Of a stretch of DNA of 13,997 bases, positions 1 to 6,624 are shown piece after piece. The number at the start of each line of letters is the position of its first letter. The first letter of the stretch is position 1. The stretch spans positions 1 through 13,997 of the forward strand of contig CALDSN010000047.1 in NCBI GenBank assembly GCA_937924555.1. Reading direction: 5' to 3'. Position numbers and translations under genes: made by a program. Under the pieces are notes generated by a model. It had not been told where the DNA came from. It did no database searches and saw only the letters and a list, made by a program, of their open reading frames with translations. Source of the stretch: an uncultured bacterium. GTDB lineage: Bacteria; Cloacimonadota; Cloacimonadia; Cloacimonadales; Cloacimonadaceae.

Positions 1-48
1 TCTATCCTTGATTATTCCACCTATCATTTGCGATGCCTACAGACATGA

Positions 49-96
49 TTATTTTTGTAACAACACCCCTGTATACTTGAAAGGGTTACCACTCAT
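49..96 (-). CDS. 15-codon ORF with strong ribosome binding site; gene remnant or leader peptide
   Basis: ATG 96 is preceded by AAGGAGGAA, one of the best Shine-Dalgarno sequences in the window, and reads MSGNPFKYTGVLLQK before TAA. The opening NPFKYTG resembles the N-terminus of some P-loop ATPases. Other frames downstream also meet stops before the left edge, so a single simple frameshift does not clearly restore a long gene. It may be a decayed gene start or a short leader peptide. Confidence is low because only the start context supports it. Confidence 0.25.
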   Translation of the reverse strand: MSGNPFKYTGVLLQK

Positions 97-176
97 TTCC
101 TCCTTCCCACCTTGGTTCTTGGACTTCCACTACTCATCCCTTAGACTAATAAAGTGTGTAATGTGTTTATTTTTCA

Positions 177-219
177 TGTGATTCCTGTGTGTTCACACAG
201 GAGTCACACAGGAATCACA
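177..219. repeat. Perfect 15-bp inverted repeat with nested alternative hairpin
   Basis: TGTGATTCCTGTGTG (177-191) is exactly complementary to CACACAGGAATCACA (205-219), with a 13-nt loop. Inside it, TCCTGTGTG (183-191) can instead pair with CACACAGGA (194-202) over a 2-nt gap, so two exclusive hairpins share one arm. Neither strand has a U-run after the stem, so it is not a standard intrinsic terminator. An operator or recombination site is possible. Confidence 0.75.
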
Positions 220-236
220 CGGTTGTCACATTGGAT
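193..236 (+). repeat. Four tandem 11-bp units (TCACACAGGAG type)
   Basis: Successive units are TCACACAGGAG (193-203), TCACACAGGAA (204-214), TCACACGGTTG (215-225) and TCACATTGGAT (226-236). The period is close to one helical turn, which places equivalent bases on one face of the DNA and would suit cooperative protein binding. The last two units are degenerate. Confidence 0.6.
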
Positions 237-289
237 CATCTTAAGGAATGAGAAGGTGAACAAAAGAAGAAATTCATGCAACGTGACAA

Positions 290-424
290 CGAAAACTGCA
301 AATAGTGCAGCGAAATCTGCAAACTGTCGCATCCTTATGCATCGTAGGACATCCTTAACAAGACCATTTTTAGGGTTTGTGACAGGATATCTGCAATTCA
401 GATCACCGAAAATTGCAAATTGTG
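290..424 (+). repeat. Three dispersed degenerate 18-bp repeats
   Basis: Copies begin CGAAAACTGCAAATAGTG (290-307), CGAAATCTGCAAACTGTC (311-328) and CGAAAATTGCAAATTGTG (407-424). The shared core is CGAAA-N-YTGCAAA. The 20-bp direct repeat also ends in CTGCAA, so the families are interleaved and probably related. Confidence 0.55.
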
Positions 425-439
425 ACAGGATATCTGCAA
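377..439 (+). repeat. Perfect 20-bp direct repeat, 43 bp apart
   Basis: TTGTGACAGGATATCTGCAA occurs at 377-396 and again at 420-439 with 23 bp between. Two copies do not make a CRISPR array. It could be a paired binding site or the trace of a small duplication. Confidence 0.75.
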
Positions 440-523
440 ACGTAGATCATGCATGAATCAATACATCTTGTGATTGTCCTATTCCGTTTCTTTGTTTGCA
501 GGTATCAGCATTGCATTGCCTAA

Positions 524-679
524 TTAATACTCTCGTTTTTTGAGGTATTTTATAAGGATGTACCCGAGAATAGGGGTGAGTACGAAAGAAACTAAAAATC
601 CATAAAAAAAACGTTGACTTCTGGAAATGGCGTAGAATCCACACACAATGCAAAGAATTATATAGATGATAACAAACAT
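524..679 (-). CDS. Small two-helix membrane protein (51 aa)
   Basis: A short gene with AAGGAG 5 nt before ATG 679. The first hydrophobic helix is FVIIYIILCIVCGFYAI (2-18). A short basic/aromatic loop follows (SRSQRFFYG), then a second helix FLVSFVLTPILGYILI (28-43) and a basic end KYLKKREY. This helix-loop-helix pattern, with the second helix of type FLxSFxLTPxxGxII, resembles many small uncharacterised bacterial inner-membrane proteins. It is separated from the cassette by 108 nt and could be its last member or an unrelated gene. The small hairpin TTAGC-TTAT-GCTAA (704-691) sits directly before the ribosome binding site. A second T8 run lies inside (611-604) but is in frame (Phe-Phe-Tyr). 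A longer open frame at 653..447 overlaps in another phase and looks spurious. Confidence 0.7.
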   Translation of the reverse strand: MFVIIYIILCIVCGFYAISRSQRFFYGFLVSFVLTPILGYILIKYLKKREY

Positions 680-787
680 TTAGACTCCTTTTAGCATAAG
701 CTAATTACTTTTAATAACATGATATCTTGGATCGCCGAAAGTTCTTAATTCCAGGTTTATCAAGAATCGAATCATCAGCTCGTTTCA

Positions 788-1123
788 TTAAGCCTTATAT
801 CCGGGGTCGGACAGCAAGTTTTTTTGCCTTTGATACTCGAAAATTTTCTTTTCAATTGACTCCATCGTATCTCTCATGGATTCAAGTGCATGTAAACGTA
901 ATTCCTCGGGTAAACTAGCAATTGCGGATAGAGTTGATGCCTTTACTTTTCTTAGCCTATTCATCTGAACGATAATCTTACGGATACAATCCTGTCTGTT
1001 CTTGAAATCAAGCGCAATCATGTCTTTTGTTGCTAAATCAAGCTTTTCTTTTGCTTTGTTAAACTCGCTGTTTTTCAAAAGGTCTACAATAGCAGATAGA
1101 TAGATATCTAGATTGTCAATCAC
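788..1123 (-). CDS. Small all-helical protein at the end of the dynamin cassette (111 aa)
   Basis: The family is not recognised. The protein starts MIDNLDIYLSAIVDLLKN at GTG 1123. No good Shine-Dalgarno sequence is seen, but the start overlaps the previous stop by 8 nt (GTGATTGA), so translation is probably coupled. It appears to be a three- or four-helix bundle of amphipathic helices (about 1-35, 38-62, 65-85, 85-103), with many Lys, Glu and Leu and no transmembrane segment. It ends in a short polar tail. Together with the 152-aa protein it forms a pair of small helical products after the two dynamins. It is the last gene of the overlapping series; a 108-nt gap follows. No hairpin with a U-run typical of an intrinsic terminator is seen after the stop. 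Confidence 0.75.
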   Translation of the reverse strand: MIDNLDIYLSAIVDLLKNSEFNKAKEKLDLATKDMIALDFKNRQDCIRKIIVQMNRLRKVKASTLSAIASLPEELRLHALESMRDTMESIEKKIFEYQRQKNLLSDPGYKA

Positions 1124-1574
1124 TAGATTTGCCCATGATGGCAGACATTAAGCTCGAGATGCTTCTAATTGCTTCCAATTTTCCGGTTGAATCGAGATCA
1201 TCACTCTTATTGATCAGATCGGAGATGGCTTGAATAATGGATGTTGCGACCTGTCCTTTAACTATAAAGAGCGATGTTTCTGCCTCCAGTTTTTGTATAT
1301 ACGTCCTAGCTTCAGTCTCCATTTGCTTCATCTTAGCGTCTATGATCGTAAGCTGCGAGTTTGTGCTTTCTCTAATTTTAACAATGTCCATAATACCCCG
1401 AGCAAGCTTGATTACCTCTCCGGCATTTTTGATTTGTTCTAATTTCTGTTTTTCAATAGTACCTTGGTGCTTGCTTTCATTCTTTGCTTTGGTGCTTACA
1501 TCATTGCCAACTTCAGTTGTTGTGACATCGCGTCTTGGATTCGATGACATGGGCAACTTATACTTATCTGTCAT
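1116..1574 (-). CDS. Small helical protein of the dynamin cassette (152 aa)
   Basis: I do not recognise the family. The start at ATG 1574 (MTDKYKLP) is preferred because AAGGAG lies 6 nt upstream; a longer frame from 1625 lies mostly inside the GTPase gene. The first 40 residues are polar and probably disordered. The remainder is helical with a clear coiled coil (about 40-110, including SQLTIIDAKMKQMETEARTY), then a second amphipathic helical region (GQVATSIIQAISDLI) up to the end. There is no membrane segment, signal peptide or catalytic motif. It overlaps the 614-aa GTPase gene by 11 nt and the next gene by 8 nt, so it belongs to the same transcription unit. It could be a regulator or assembly factor for the GTPases; that is inference from position only. 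Confidence 0.78.
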   Translation of the reverse strand: MTDKYKLPMSSNPRRDVTTTEVGNDVSTKAKNESKHQGTIEKQKLEQIKNAGEVIKLARGIMDIVKIRESTNSQLTIIDAKMKQMETEARTYIQKLEAETSLFIVKGQVATSIIQAISDLINKSDDLDSTGKLEAIRSISSLMSAIMGKSSD

Positions 1575-3408
1575 TGTTCTCTCCTTCTGATAATAGCTTA
1601 ATAAAACTCTCTCTACTTTGAACAAGATTATCTCTGACCAAGATCAAAGAAGAGATGCTTTCATCTATCTCCTTACTACTCATTTGTAATATAGTTTCAA
1701 TGTGTTGCATATCTTCAAGATAGATGTCATTAACTCCCTGAAGATTCTCTTTCTCAATTGAAGGCAGTACTTCATTAACCATATCATTCATGATCTCTAT
1801 TTTCCATTCTCTTAGGGTTTTTTCAACTGCCTTTGTTAATTTCCCTTTCCATCTATGAGATTCGACTGTAAAGTCTATCACTTCAATAGCTACCATAAGA
1901 ATTACATTAGCTTTAGCTATGAACTTTTTATTGAAGATTCTCCCGATTTTAGCATATACAGGCCTGGGGAACTTTTTACCAAACAGCTTACCAACCCTCT
2001 TTAAGGCCATTTTGACAAAGTTTCCTGCGCCAGCCGCTAGACCACCCACTCCTCCAAGCCTTGCTAGGGATCTTCCAATATATTTCGCTAAAGATCGTTG
2101 TAAGAGGTTTTTTAATACTTGCTCAAAAATCTCAGCCTCTGTATCTGACTTAAGGTGAATAGTTCTTTCAATCTCTTTTATGGCAGTATTAGCTATCTCT
2201 TCAAGTTCTTCATCAAGTCTATCCAGCTCAATAGATATAAGGCTCTCTATTATTCTGCCTTCTTTCTTCATCCCAATTGGCAAGGCATGCCCTTGAATCC
2301 ATGCATAGGTATCATCTTTCCCTAGCCATTTATTTGAGGACTCAATGTCATACACAATGCTTCTTTCAATGTTGTTTGCTGCTTGATCAATACTTGGTGG
2401 GAGTAAACTCTTTAACCTCCTGGAACACGAATATACTGCATTGACCGATTTTAAGTGGGCTTGTTTAAGTATCGAGTGCTGCTTCTGTAATGCTACTGTA
2501 TCTTCTCTTTTTATGGAATGATAATTGATCATCAGATCAACCGAAGAGATTGAGTCATCTATAAATACTTGGAGTAATTGTAGTAGAGATCTATCTACCA
2601 CTTCCTGAACACTGGGGTCTTGGATTATTGTGTTAACTTGGTGCCAAAGATCCATTGTGTTGGGTCTAACACCCGGATCCCTTTTCTTGTCCACTTCATT
2701 AACCATAACTGTATTAACTTTCTGGTGCAGAGAATCTTCAGCGTTGTGAATAATTTCTTTAATCCTTCCATTGGAAATGTTTGTACCGGGTGGAACTCTA
2801 TTTATTGCCAGAATGATAGGTATGTCTTTATTTGGGATGGACTCCCTAACCACTTCAAATAAATCCTGATCAATCTGATTAAAACCGGTTCGGTATCCAC
2901 AAGCAAAGACCAATAGATCGCTATTTGGTATGAACTCCTTCAAGGCTTCTTCATGTTCCACAATCAAAGAATTGTATCCTGGCGTATCAAAGATGTTAAG
3001 GCCACAAAAAGAGGAATCAGTAGGGTTCACGTATGCTAATAGCCTTAGAGTATTTTCATCTGGAAGCTCCGCAATCTTTTCAAAAATCACTTGGTCAATT
3101 TCATCTAGGCTTGCATCCTTATTCACAACGTAAAACTCGGGTTTTTCCTCTTCGGTAAGCTTGACGTGTACAACCGTTCCACTAGTAGGCTTCGCTTTTG
3201 CAGGAAGTAAATTGCGGTAAAATAATCCATTAATAAGAGTTGATTTTCCGGTACTGGTCTCCCCGATTACCGTAACATAAGCTTGATACTCATGTAACCT
3301 TTGGCATAATAGACGGCCGTAGGATACTGCATCCTGATCATCTAGTTTTTCTATTATAGGCAATAAGTCTTCGCAAATTATCGCAGCTCGTTCCAGTAGC
3401 TTGCTCAC
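1564..3408 (-). CDS. Dynamin-like GTPase, partner of the 615-aa protein (614 aa)
   Basis: G1 is GETSTGKST (49-57), G2 probably T75 in KPTSGTVV, and G3 FDTPGYNS (140-147). At the G4 position stands NRVP (203-206), which lacks the usual aspartate, so nucleotide selectivity may differ. Helical stalk sequence follows. Residues about 436-515 form a Gly-rich and strongly cationic region (RLGGVGGLAAGAG, KRVGKLFGKKF) ending in a hydrophobic helix VILMVAIEVI, probably the membrane-contact paddle. A long C-terminal helix ends the protein. GTG 3408 has GGAGG 4 nt upstream and overlaps the previous stop by 4 nt, implying coupled translation and roughly equal amounts of the two GTPases. Adjacent unequal dynamins that work as hetero-oligomers are known in other bacteria (paired DLPs of Campylobacter, LeoA/LeoBC). 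The stop overlaps the next gene by 11 nt. Confidence 0.9.
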   Translation of the reverse strand: MSKLLERAAIICEDLLPIIEKLDDQDAVSYGRLLCQRLHEYQAYVTVIGETSTGKSTLINGLFYRNLLPAKAKPTSGTVVHVKLTEEEKPEFYVVNKDASLDEIDQVIFEKIAELPDENTLRLLAYVNPTDSSFCGLNIFDTPGYNSLIVEHEEALKEFIPNSDLLVFACGYRTGFNQIDQDLFEVVRESIPNKDIPIILAINRVPPGTNISNGRIKEIIHNAEDSLHQKVNTVMVNEVDKKRDPGVRPNTMDLWHQVNTIIQDPSVQEVVDRSLLQLLQVFIDDSISSVDLMINYHSIKREDTVALQKQHSILKQAHLKSVNAVYSCSRRLKSLLPPSIDQAANNIERSIVYDIESSNKWLGKDDTYAWIQGHALPIGMKKEGRIIESLISIELDRLDEELEEIANTAIKEIERTIHLKSDTEAEIFEQVLKNLLQRSLAKYIGRSLARLGGVGGLAAGAGNFVKMALKRVGKLFGKKFPRPVYAKIGRIFNKKFIAKANVILMVAIEVIDFTVESHRWKGKLTKAVEKTLREWKIEIMNDMVNEVLPSIEKENLQGVNDIYLEDMQHIETILQMSSKEIDESISSLILVRDNLVQSRESFIKLLSEGENNDR

Positions 3409-5252
3409 AGTGCCTCCATTTCTTTCAAGATAGATTCTACAATGCTTTTATCTGATCTGAGTTTGGCAATTTCCTTTTCTTTTTCTTCTTTGTTTAGCAT
3501 TTTGATATCAAGGTTATACTTCATCTGGCTGTCGTAACTATCATGTTGAATTTGTAGCCAGTTGCTGATCTGCTTTTGAGTATCATCAGAGAAACATGTT
3601 ACGAATTTGCAAATCTCTTCTCTAGTGGATTCGATAGCCTTTGAAATCGCAGAAAATACCTGGGGTTCAACTTTGGCAATGCGTTGATCGAGTACGAGTT
3701 TCTTACCCCCCTTACCTAGCCACCCTAATATTAATCCACCAACCGCAGCACCGATAATCCCTCCAATGATCGCTCCAGCTGGACCTAAAGCCATACCCAG
3801 TGCCGCCCCTGCTTTCGCCCCTAGAGCTGCCCCTGCAACCCCTCCTCCAATCGCTCCACCTATTCCGCCAATTGCGTTACCAATAACAGGTAATATATTC
3901 TCAAATTTAGTTTTTTCAGGGGTTACAAACTCGAAGTCCTTAGCTCCCAACTCTGAATTCCACTCAACTAATCCATCCAACTCTGCCCGGAGAACTCCCT
4001 GTAAACTGGTTATCTTGTCTTGTACATAATAGTAAAGTTGTTCGACAATATCTGAACTCTCTGCCTTAAATGCTGAATCCAATCTATCTCCATCTACTAT
4101 TCCTGCCCTGAGTTTAGTTCTCATGTTATTCCGGAAAGTCATCTCATTATCTCTTATCATTTCATTGATTTCAGATGAGACATCTCGATAAAAAGTATCA
4201 ATCAGACTCATCGTCGAATCAGTTTTATCTGTAACTCGAGTCTTATATTCGCTGAACAATCTTTTCTCAGCTTCTATGGCTCGTTCAATTTCTTCAGATG
4301 AGCTACCCAATAGGCTTATCCTATTTTCCACCTCAATAAGAGTGTTTTCAATATCGTTCCTGAACTGGTTGGCAAGCACAGTTACGGTTAACTCCCGCCA
4401 ATGAACAGAATATCTTTGGATTGTATCCTTAAGTGATTGTGCACCAGACTGATCATATTCATTGACATTGTTTGTAAATCTTGCCTTCAGTGCCCCCTCA
4501 CCGTTAACACAGAGCAAAGAAGGGTCTTCGTAATGTTCTCCCCAAATCGCCCTTTTCTCGTTTTTAATTACTGAAGTATTGTGATCCCTTGCATCCTCAG
4601 TTTCCTCTGTGCTTTCAGTATCCCAACAACTTTGACAGAAAATTGCCTGTGGCAATAGTGGCCATGTAATCCTAAGCCAGTATACCTCTCCACGTGTTAG
4701 GGGGGGGACAGATCTAATCAAATATATCACTCCGCTAGATTTAGCTAAATAATCGAGTGTTGTTTGTTGATTCTCGAGTGTTAAGCTGCCATAACCCGGC
4801 AAGTCGACAACTACCAATCCATTTTGTAGTGTTTTATCATCAGAATATACTTCAATATAGCTCACGCCCTTCACATTTCCAGGATTGTTTACATTATCAA
4901 TGTACACGGCTAATTCTTGGTCATTAGCAGCAATTTCGGCGACTGATCCATTTTTGTAAATCACTTTAGCCCTGCCTCTTAATGTCGGAGAGTAATGTAG
5001 TTCAGCAGGGACGCAGGTGGTTTCTTGAGCATCTGTAGGCAACACTCTTTCATCAAAGAATAAGGCATTTAGAAGAGTGCTTTTACCACTACCTTGCACG
5101 CCAAAGACTGGTAAATAGAACTTCTCAGCCCCCAGTTGATCATGCCATGCTTGCCAGCTTCTTTGAGTATCCATGTTTAGGTAACATTGAACTACATCAA
5201 TTGTCTTCTGATTCAGCAACTGGTTTTTTAGCCAAGATTTGCGGTTTTCCAT
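3405..5252 (-). CDS. Dynamin-like GTPase with glycine-zipper membrane segment (615 aa)
   Basis: The N-terminal GTPase domain has G1 GVQGSGKS (51-58), a switch region ETTCVP with T79 as G2 candidate, and G3 VDLPGYG (149-155). The G4 motif is unusual: in the expected place is SCWD (208-211), not NKxD. Helical stalk sequence follows (about 290-435). Residues about 455-517 are a long Gly/Ala-rich hydrophobic stretch with repeated GGxxGG and AxxxG spacing, a glycine zipper that probably inserts in or packs on a membrane. A basic patch GKGGKK (513-518) and a C-terminal coiled coil (about 575-613) complete it. The size fits bacterial dynamins such as LeoA. ATG 5252 has AGGAGG 4 nt upstream, which supports this start although it lies 56 nt inside the previous gene. 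The stop shares 4 nt (GTGA) with the next gene. Confidence 0.9.
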   Translation of the reverse strand: MENRKSWLKNQLLNQKTIDVVQCYLNMDTQRSWQAWHDQLGAEKFYLPVFGVQGSGKSTLLNALFFDERVLPTDAQETTCVPAELHYSPTLRGRAKVIYKNGSVAEIAANDQELAVYIDNVNNPGNVKGVSYIEVYSDDKTLQNGLVVVDLPGYGSLTLENQQTTLDYLAKSSGVIYLIRSVPPLTRGEVYWLRITWPLLPQAIFCQSCWDTESTEETEDARDHNTSVIKNEKRAIWGEHYEDPSLLCVNGEGALKARFTNNVNEYDQSGAQSLKDTIQRYSVHWRELTVTVLANQFRNDIENTLIEVENRISLLGSSSEEIERAIEAEKRLFSEYKTRVTDKTDSTMSLIDTFYRDVSSEINEMIRDNEMTFRNNMRTKLRAGIVDGDRLDSAFKAESSDIVEQLYYYVQDKITSLQGVLRAELDGLVEWNSELGAKDFEFVTPEKTKFENILPVIGNAIGGIGGAIGGGVAGAALGAKAGAALGMALGPAGAIIGGIIGAAVGGLILGWLGKGGKKLVLDQRIAKVEPQVFSAISKAIESTREEICKFVTCFSDDTQKQISNWLQIQHDSYDSQMKYNLDIKMLNKEEKEKEIAKLRSDKSIVESILKEMEAL

Positions 5253-6624
5253 TTTTCCTCCTGAAGATTTTTCTATACCATGGGGTTAGTATCCATATTA
5301 AAAGTTCTTGATTCGTTTTTACTTGCTCGGTTAACGCATCATTCTTTTCACTCAAATCTTGATGCCTTGTAATTAGCTCCTCGTGCAGACTATTCAACGT
5401 TTGTAAAAGTTCATTATGTTGATCTGAAAGCATTCTTATTGACGTATCAACTTTGTCTGTTACATCCTTGTACGCCATTTTAGTTCTCTCTATTTCATTG
5501 GTTTCACTTGTTGAAATAGCCTGAAGAACTTCGTCTCTGTTTGCTTCACTTCGCTTTGCTAAGGTGTCGATAACTTGAACTGCAATATCTTTATTTTGCA
5601 GTGATATAAATTCCTTCATATCTGGGTAGTGGGTTTCAACGACCATTGCAACTCGATTAATCTTATCTTCTAAGTGATCTCTTGCATTGAATACAGACGA
5701 GTTTATGAGTTCACTCATCGTATTATATTTATCGCTTGCGACATAAGATACAATTCTTGAGATTTCCGAGTTTATCAGTCTGCTAAGGTCAAGCAATTGC
5801 GTTGAAATAGAGATTTGCTCAAGATTGTTTGATAAAACATGTGAAATCTTCGCATCAGATGAATATCTGAACTCGGATTCGGAATCGATGAATGTCTTAA
5901 GTGATTTGTAAATCAAGTTTTCGGTAAACCGGAATCTTTTAACTTGTATTGAAGCAAGACCAAGGGCTTTTGATATCCGCTTATCTATTGTGTCATTACC
6001 TAGCTGAAGCTCAAACAATACTTCATTCTGCAAGTCTTTAACCATTGAAAAAGAGTCTTGGATATTGCTTGTAAACGAGTCATTTAAAATTTCCATTTCG
6101 GAGTGGATATGCTCGTTAACACGATTTGTTACTGAATCGCTGTTATCTTGAATGGAACTCACAAGCTCGTTGTTCAGCGAAGCAATGCTTTGGTTTACCT
6201 TATCATTGATTACATCAGGCGAAGTTTTTATCATATTTGCTATGTCACTAGCTACGGTATTTAACGTATCGAAATATTTAAACAGTTCGTCTTTGCCTGA
6301 CTGGAATGAAATCTGGAGATTTGACTTGTGAGTGTCAATCGTCTGGGTTATGTCGGAAAGCAGTTTATTGTCATGCTCCTTTAGGATATCGTTTAACTGA
6401 ATGACTAAGTCATCAATATGTTTTAGTAAAACCTCTTTAGGTTCTTTTACTTGATCACGTAATGCATCCAAGCTCTTGTTAATCTGCCCTAATTGGGATG
6501 CAGTGCTATCTGCAGTATCTCGAAGCCTGTCCGACAAAGCGCTAACAAAGTCTTCGTAAAGTTGCTTGGTGTAAGTATCCATTTTTATCTTCATTGAATC
6601 ATTAGCTGTGGTATCATTTGTCAT
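5197..6624 (-). CDS. Coiled-coil protein of the dynamin cassette with possible C-terminal membrane anchor
   Basis: A 475-residue protein that I do not recognise as a named family. It is almost entirely charged helix with heptad-like repeats, rich in Asn, Asp, Ser and Ile/Leu; examples are SDRLRDTADSTASQLGQI, INDKVNQSIASLNNELVSS and KVDTSIRMLSDQHNELLQ. There is no enzyme motif. Near the C-terminus, residues about 440-457 read ELLIWILTPWYRKIFRRK: a short hydrophobic patch followed by a basic cluster, which would suit an in-plane membrane anchor. The architecture resembles scaffold or tether proteins. ATG 6624 has GGAGGA 9 nt upstream and overlaps the end of the large dynamin gene by 11 nt (ATGACAAATGA). 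Its own end overlaps the next dynamin gene by 56 nt. The context suggests a structural partner or adaptor of the GTPases; this is inferred. Confidence 0.82.
   Translation of the reverse strand: MTNDTTANDSMKIKMDTYTKQLYEDFVSALSDRLRDTADSTASQLGQINKSLDALRDQVKEPKEVLLKHIDDLVIQLNDILKEHDNKLLSDITQTIDTHKSNLQISFQSGKDELFKYFDTLNTVASDIANMIKTSPDVINDKVNQSIASLNNELVSSIQDNSDSVTNRVNEHIHSEMEILNDSFTSNIQDSFSMVKDLQNEVLFELQLGNDTIDKRISKALGLASIQVKRFRFTENLIYKSLKTFIDSESEFRYSSDAKISHVLSNNLEQISISTQLLDLSRLINSEISRIVSYVASDKYNTMSELINSSVFNARDHLEDKINRVAMVVETHYPDMKEFISLQNKDIAVQVIDTLAKRSEANRDEVLQAISTSETNEIERTKMAYKDVTDKVDTSIRMLSDQHNELLQTLNSLHEELITRHQDLSEKNDALTEQVKTNQELLIWILTPWYRKIFRRKNGKPQILAKKPVAESEDN
5257..5262 (-). promoter_or_regulatory. 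Strong ribosome binding site inside the preceding gene
   Basis: A full AGGAGG lies 4 nt before ATG 5252, within the last codons of the coiled-coil gene. It decides the start of the 615-aa GTPase and makes the 56-nt overlap of the two genes credible. Confidence 0.7.

Larger units (their letters stand above)
97..523. other. Repeat-rich intergenic region, no convincing gene
   Basis: About 430 bases with no reading frame I would call a gene on either strand. The content is a set of inverted, tandem and dispersed short repeats described separately, plus a 10-bp palindrome TCATGCATGA (447-456). The motif TGTGACA, in either orientation, occurs at 224-230, 380-384 and 423-427 with a near match at 283-289. 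The region may be a regulatory or recombination site between the defence island and the next locus. Confidence 0.5.

Noticed and set aside
2..181. Frame open on the + strand from the left edge for about 59 codons
   Set aside because: No recognisable motif, unlikely residue mix, and the opposite strand carries a better start signal; chance openness is plausible at this length.
177..219. The inverted repeat as an intrinsic terminator
   Set aside because: No U-run follows the stem on either strand.
290..439. CRISPR array
   Set aside because: Only two or three repeat copies, unequal spacing and degenerate units.
154..456. Open frame of 100 codons on the + strand
   Set aside because: It runs through the repeat array, has no ribosome binding site and its product looks like translated repeats.
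447..653. Open frame of 68 codons on the - strand
   Set aside because: It overlaps the 51-aa membrane protein gene in a different phase; the latter has a good ribosome binding site and a coherent two-helix product.
1237..1590. Open frame of 117 codons on the + strand, and the other + strand frames inside the BREX and dynamin genes
   Set aside because: They are antisense shadows of genes with clear protein motifs and show no start signals or recognisable products of their own.
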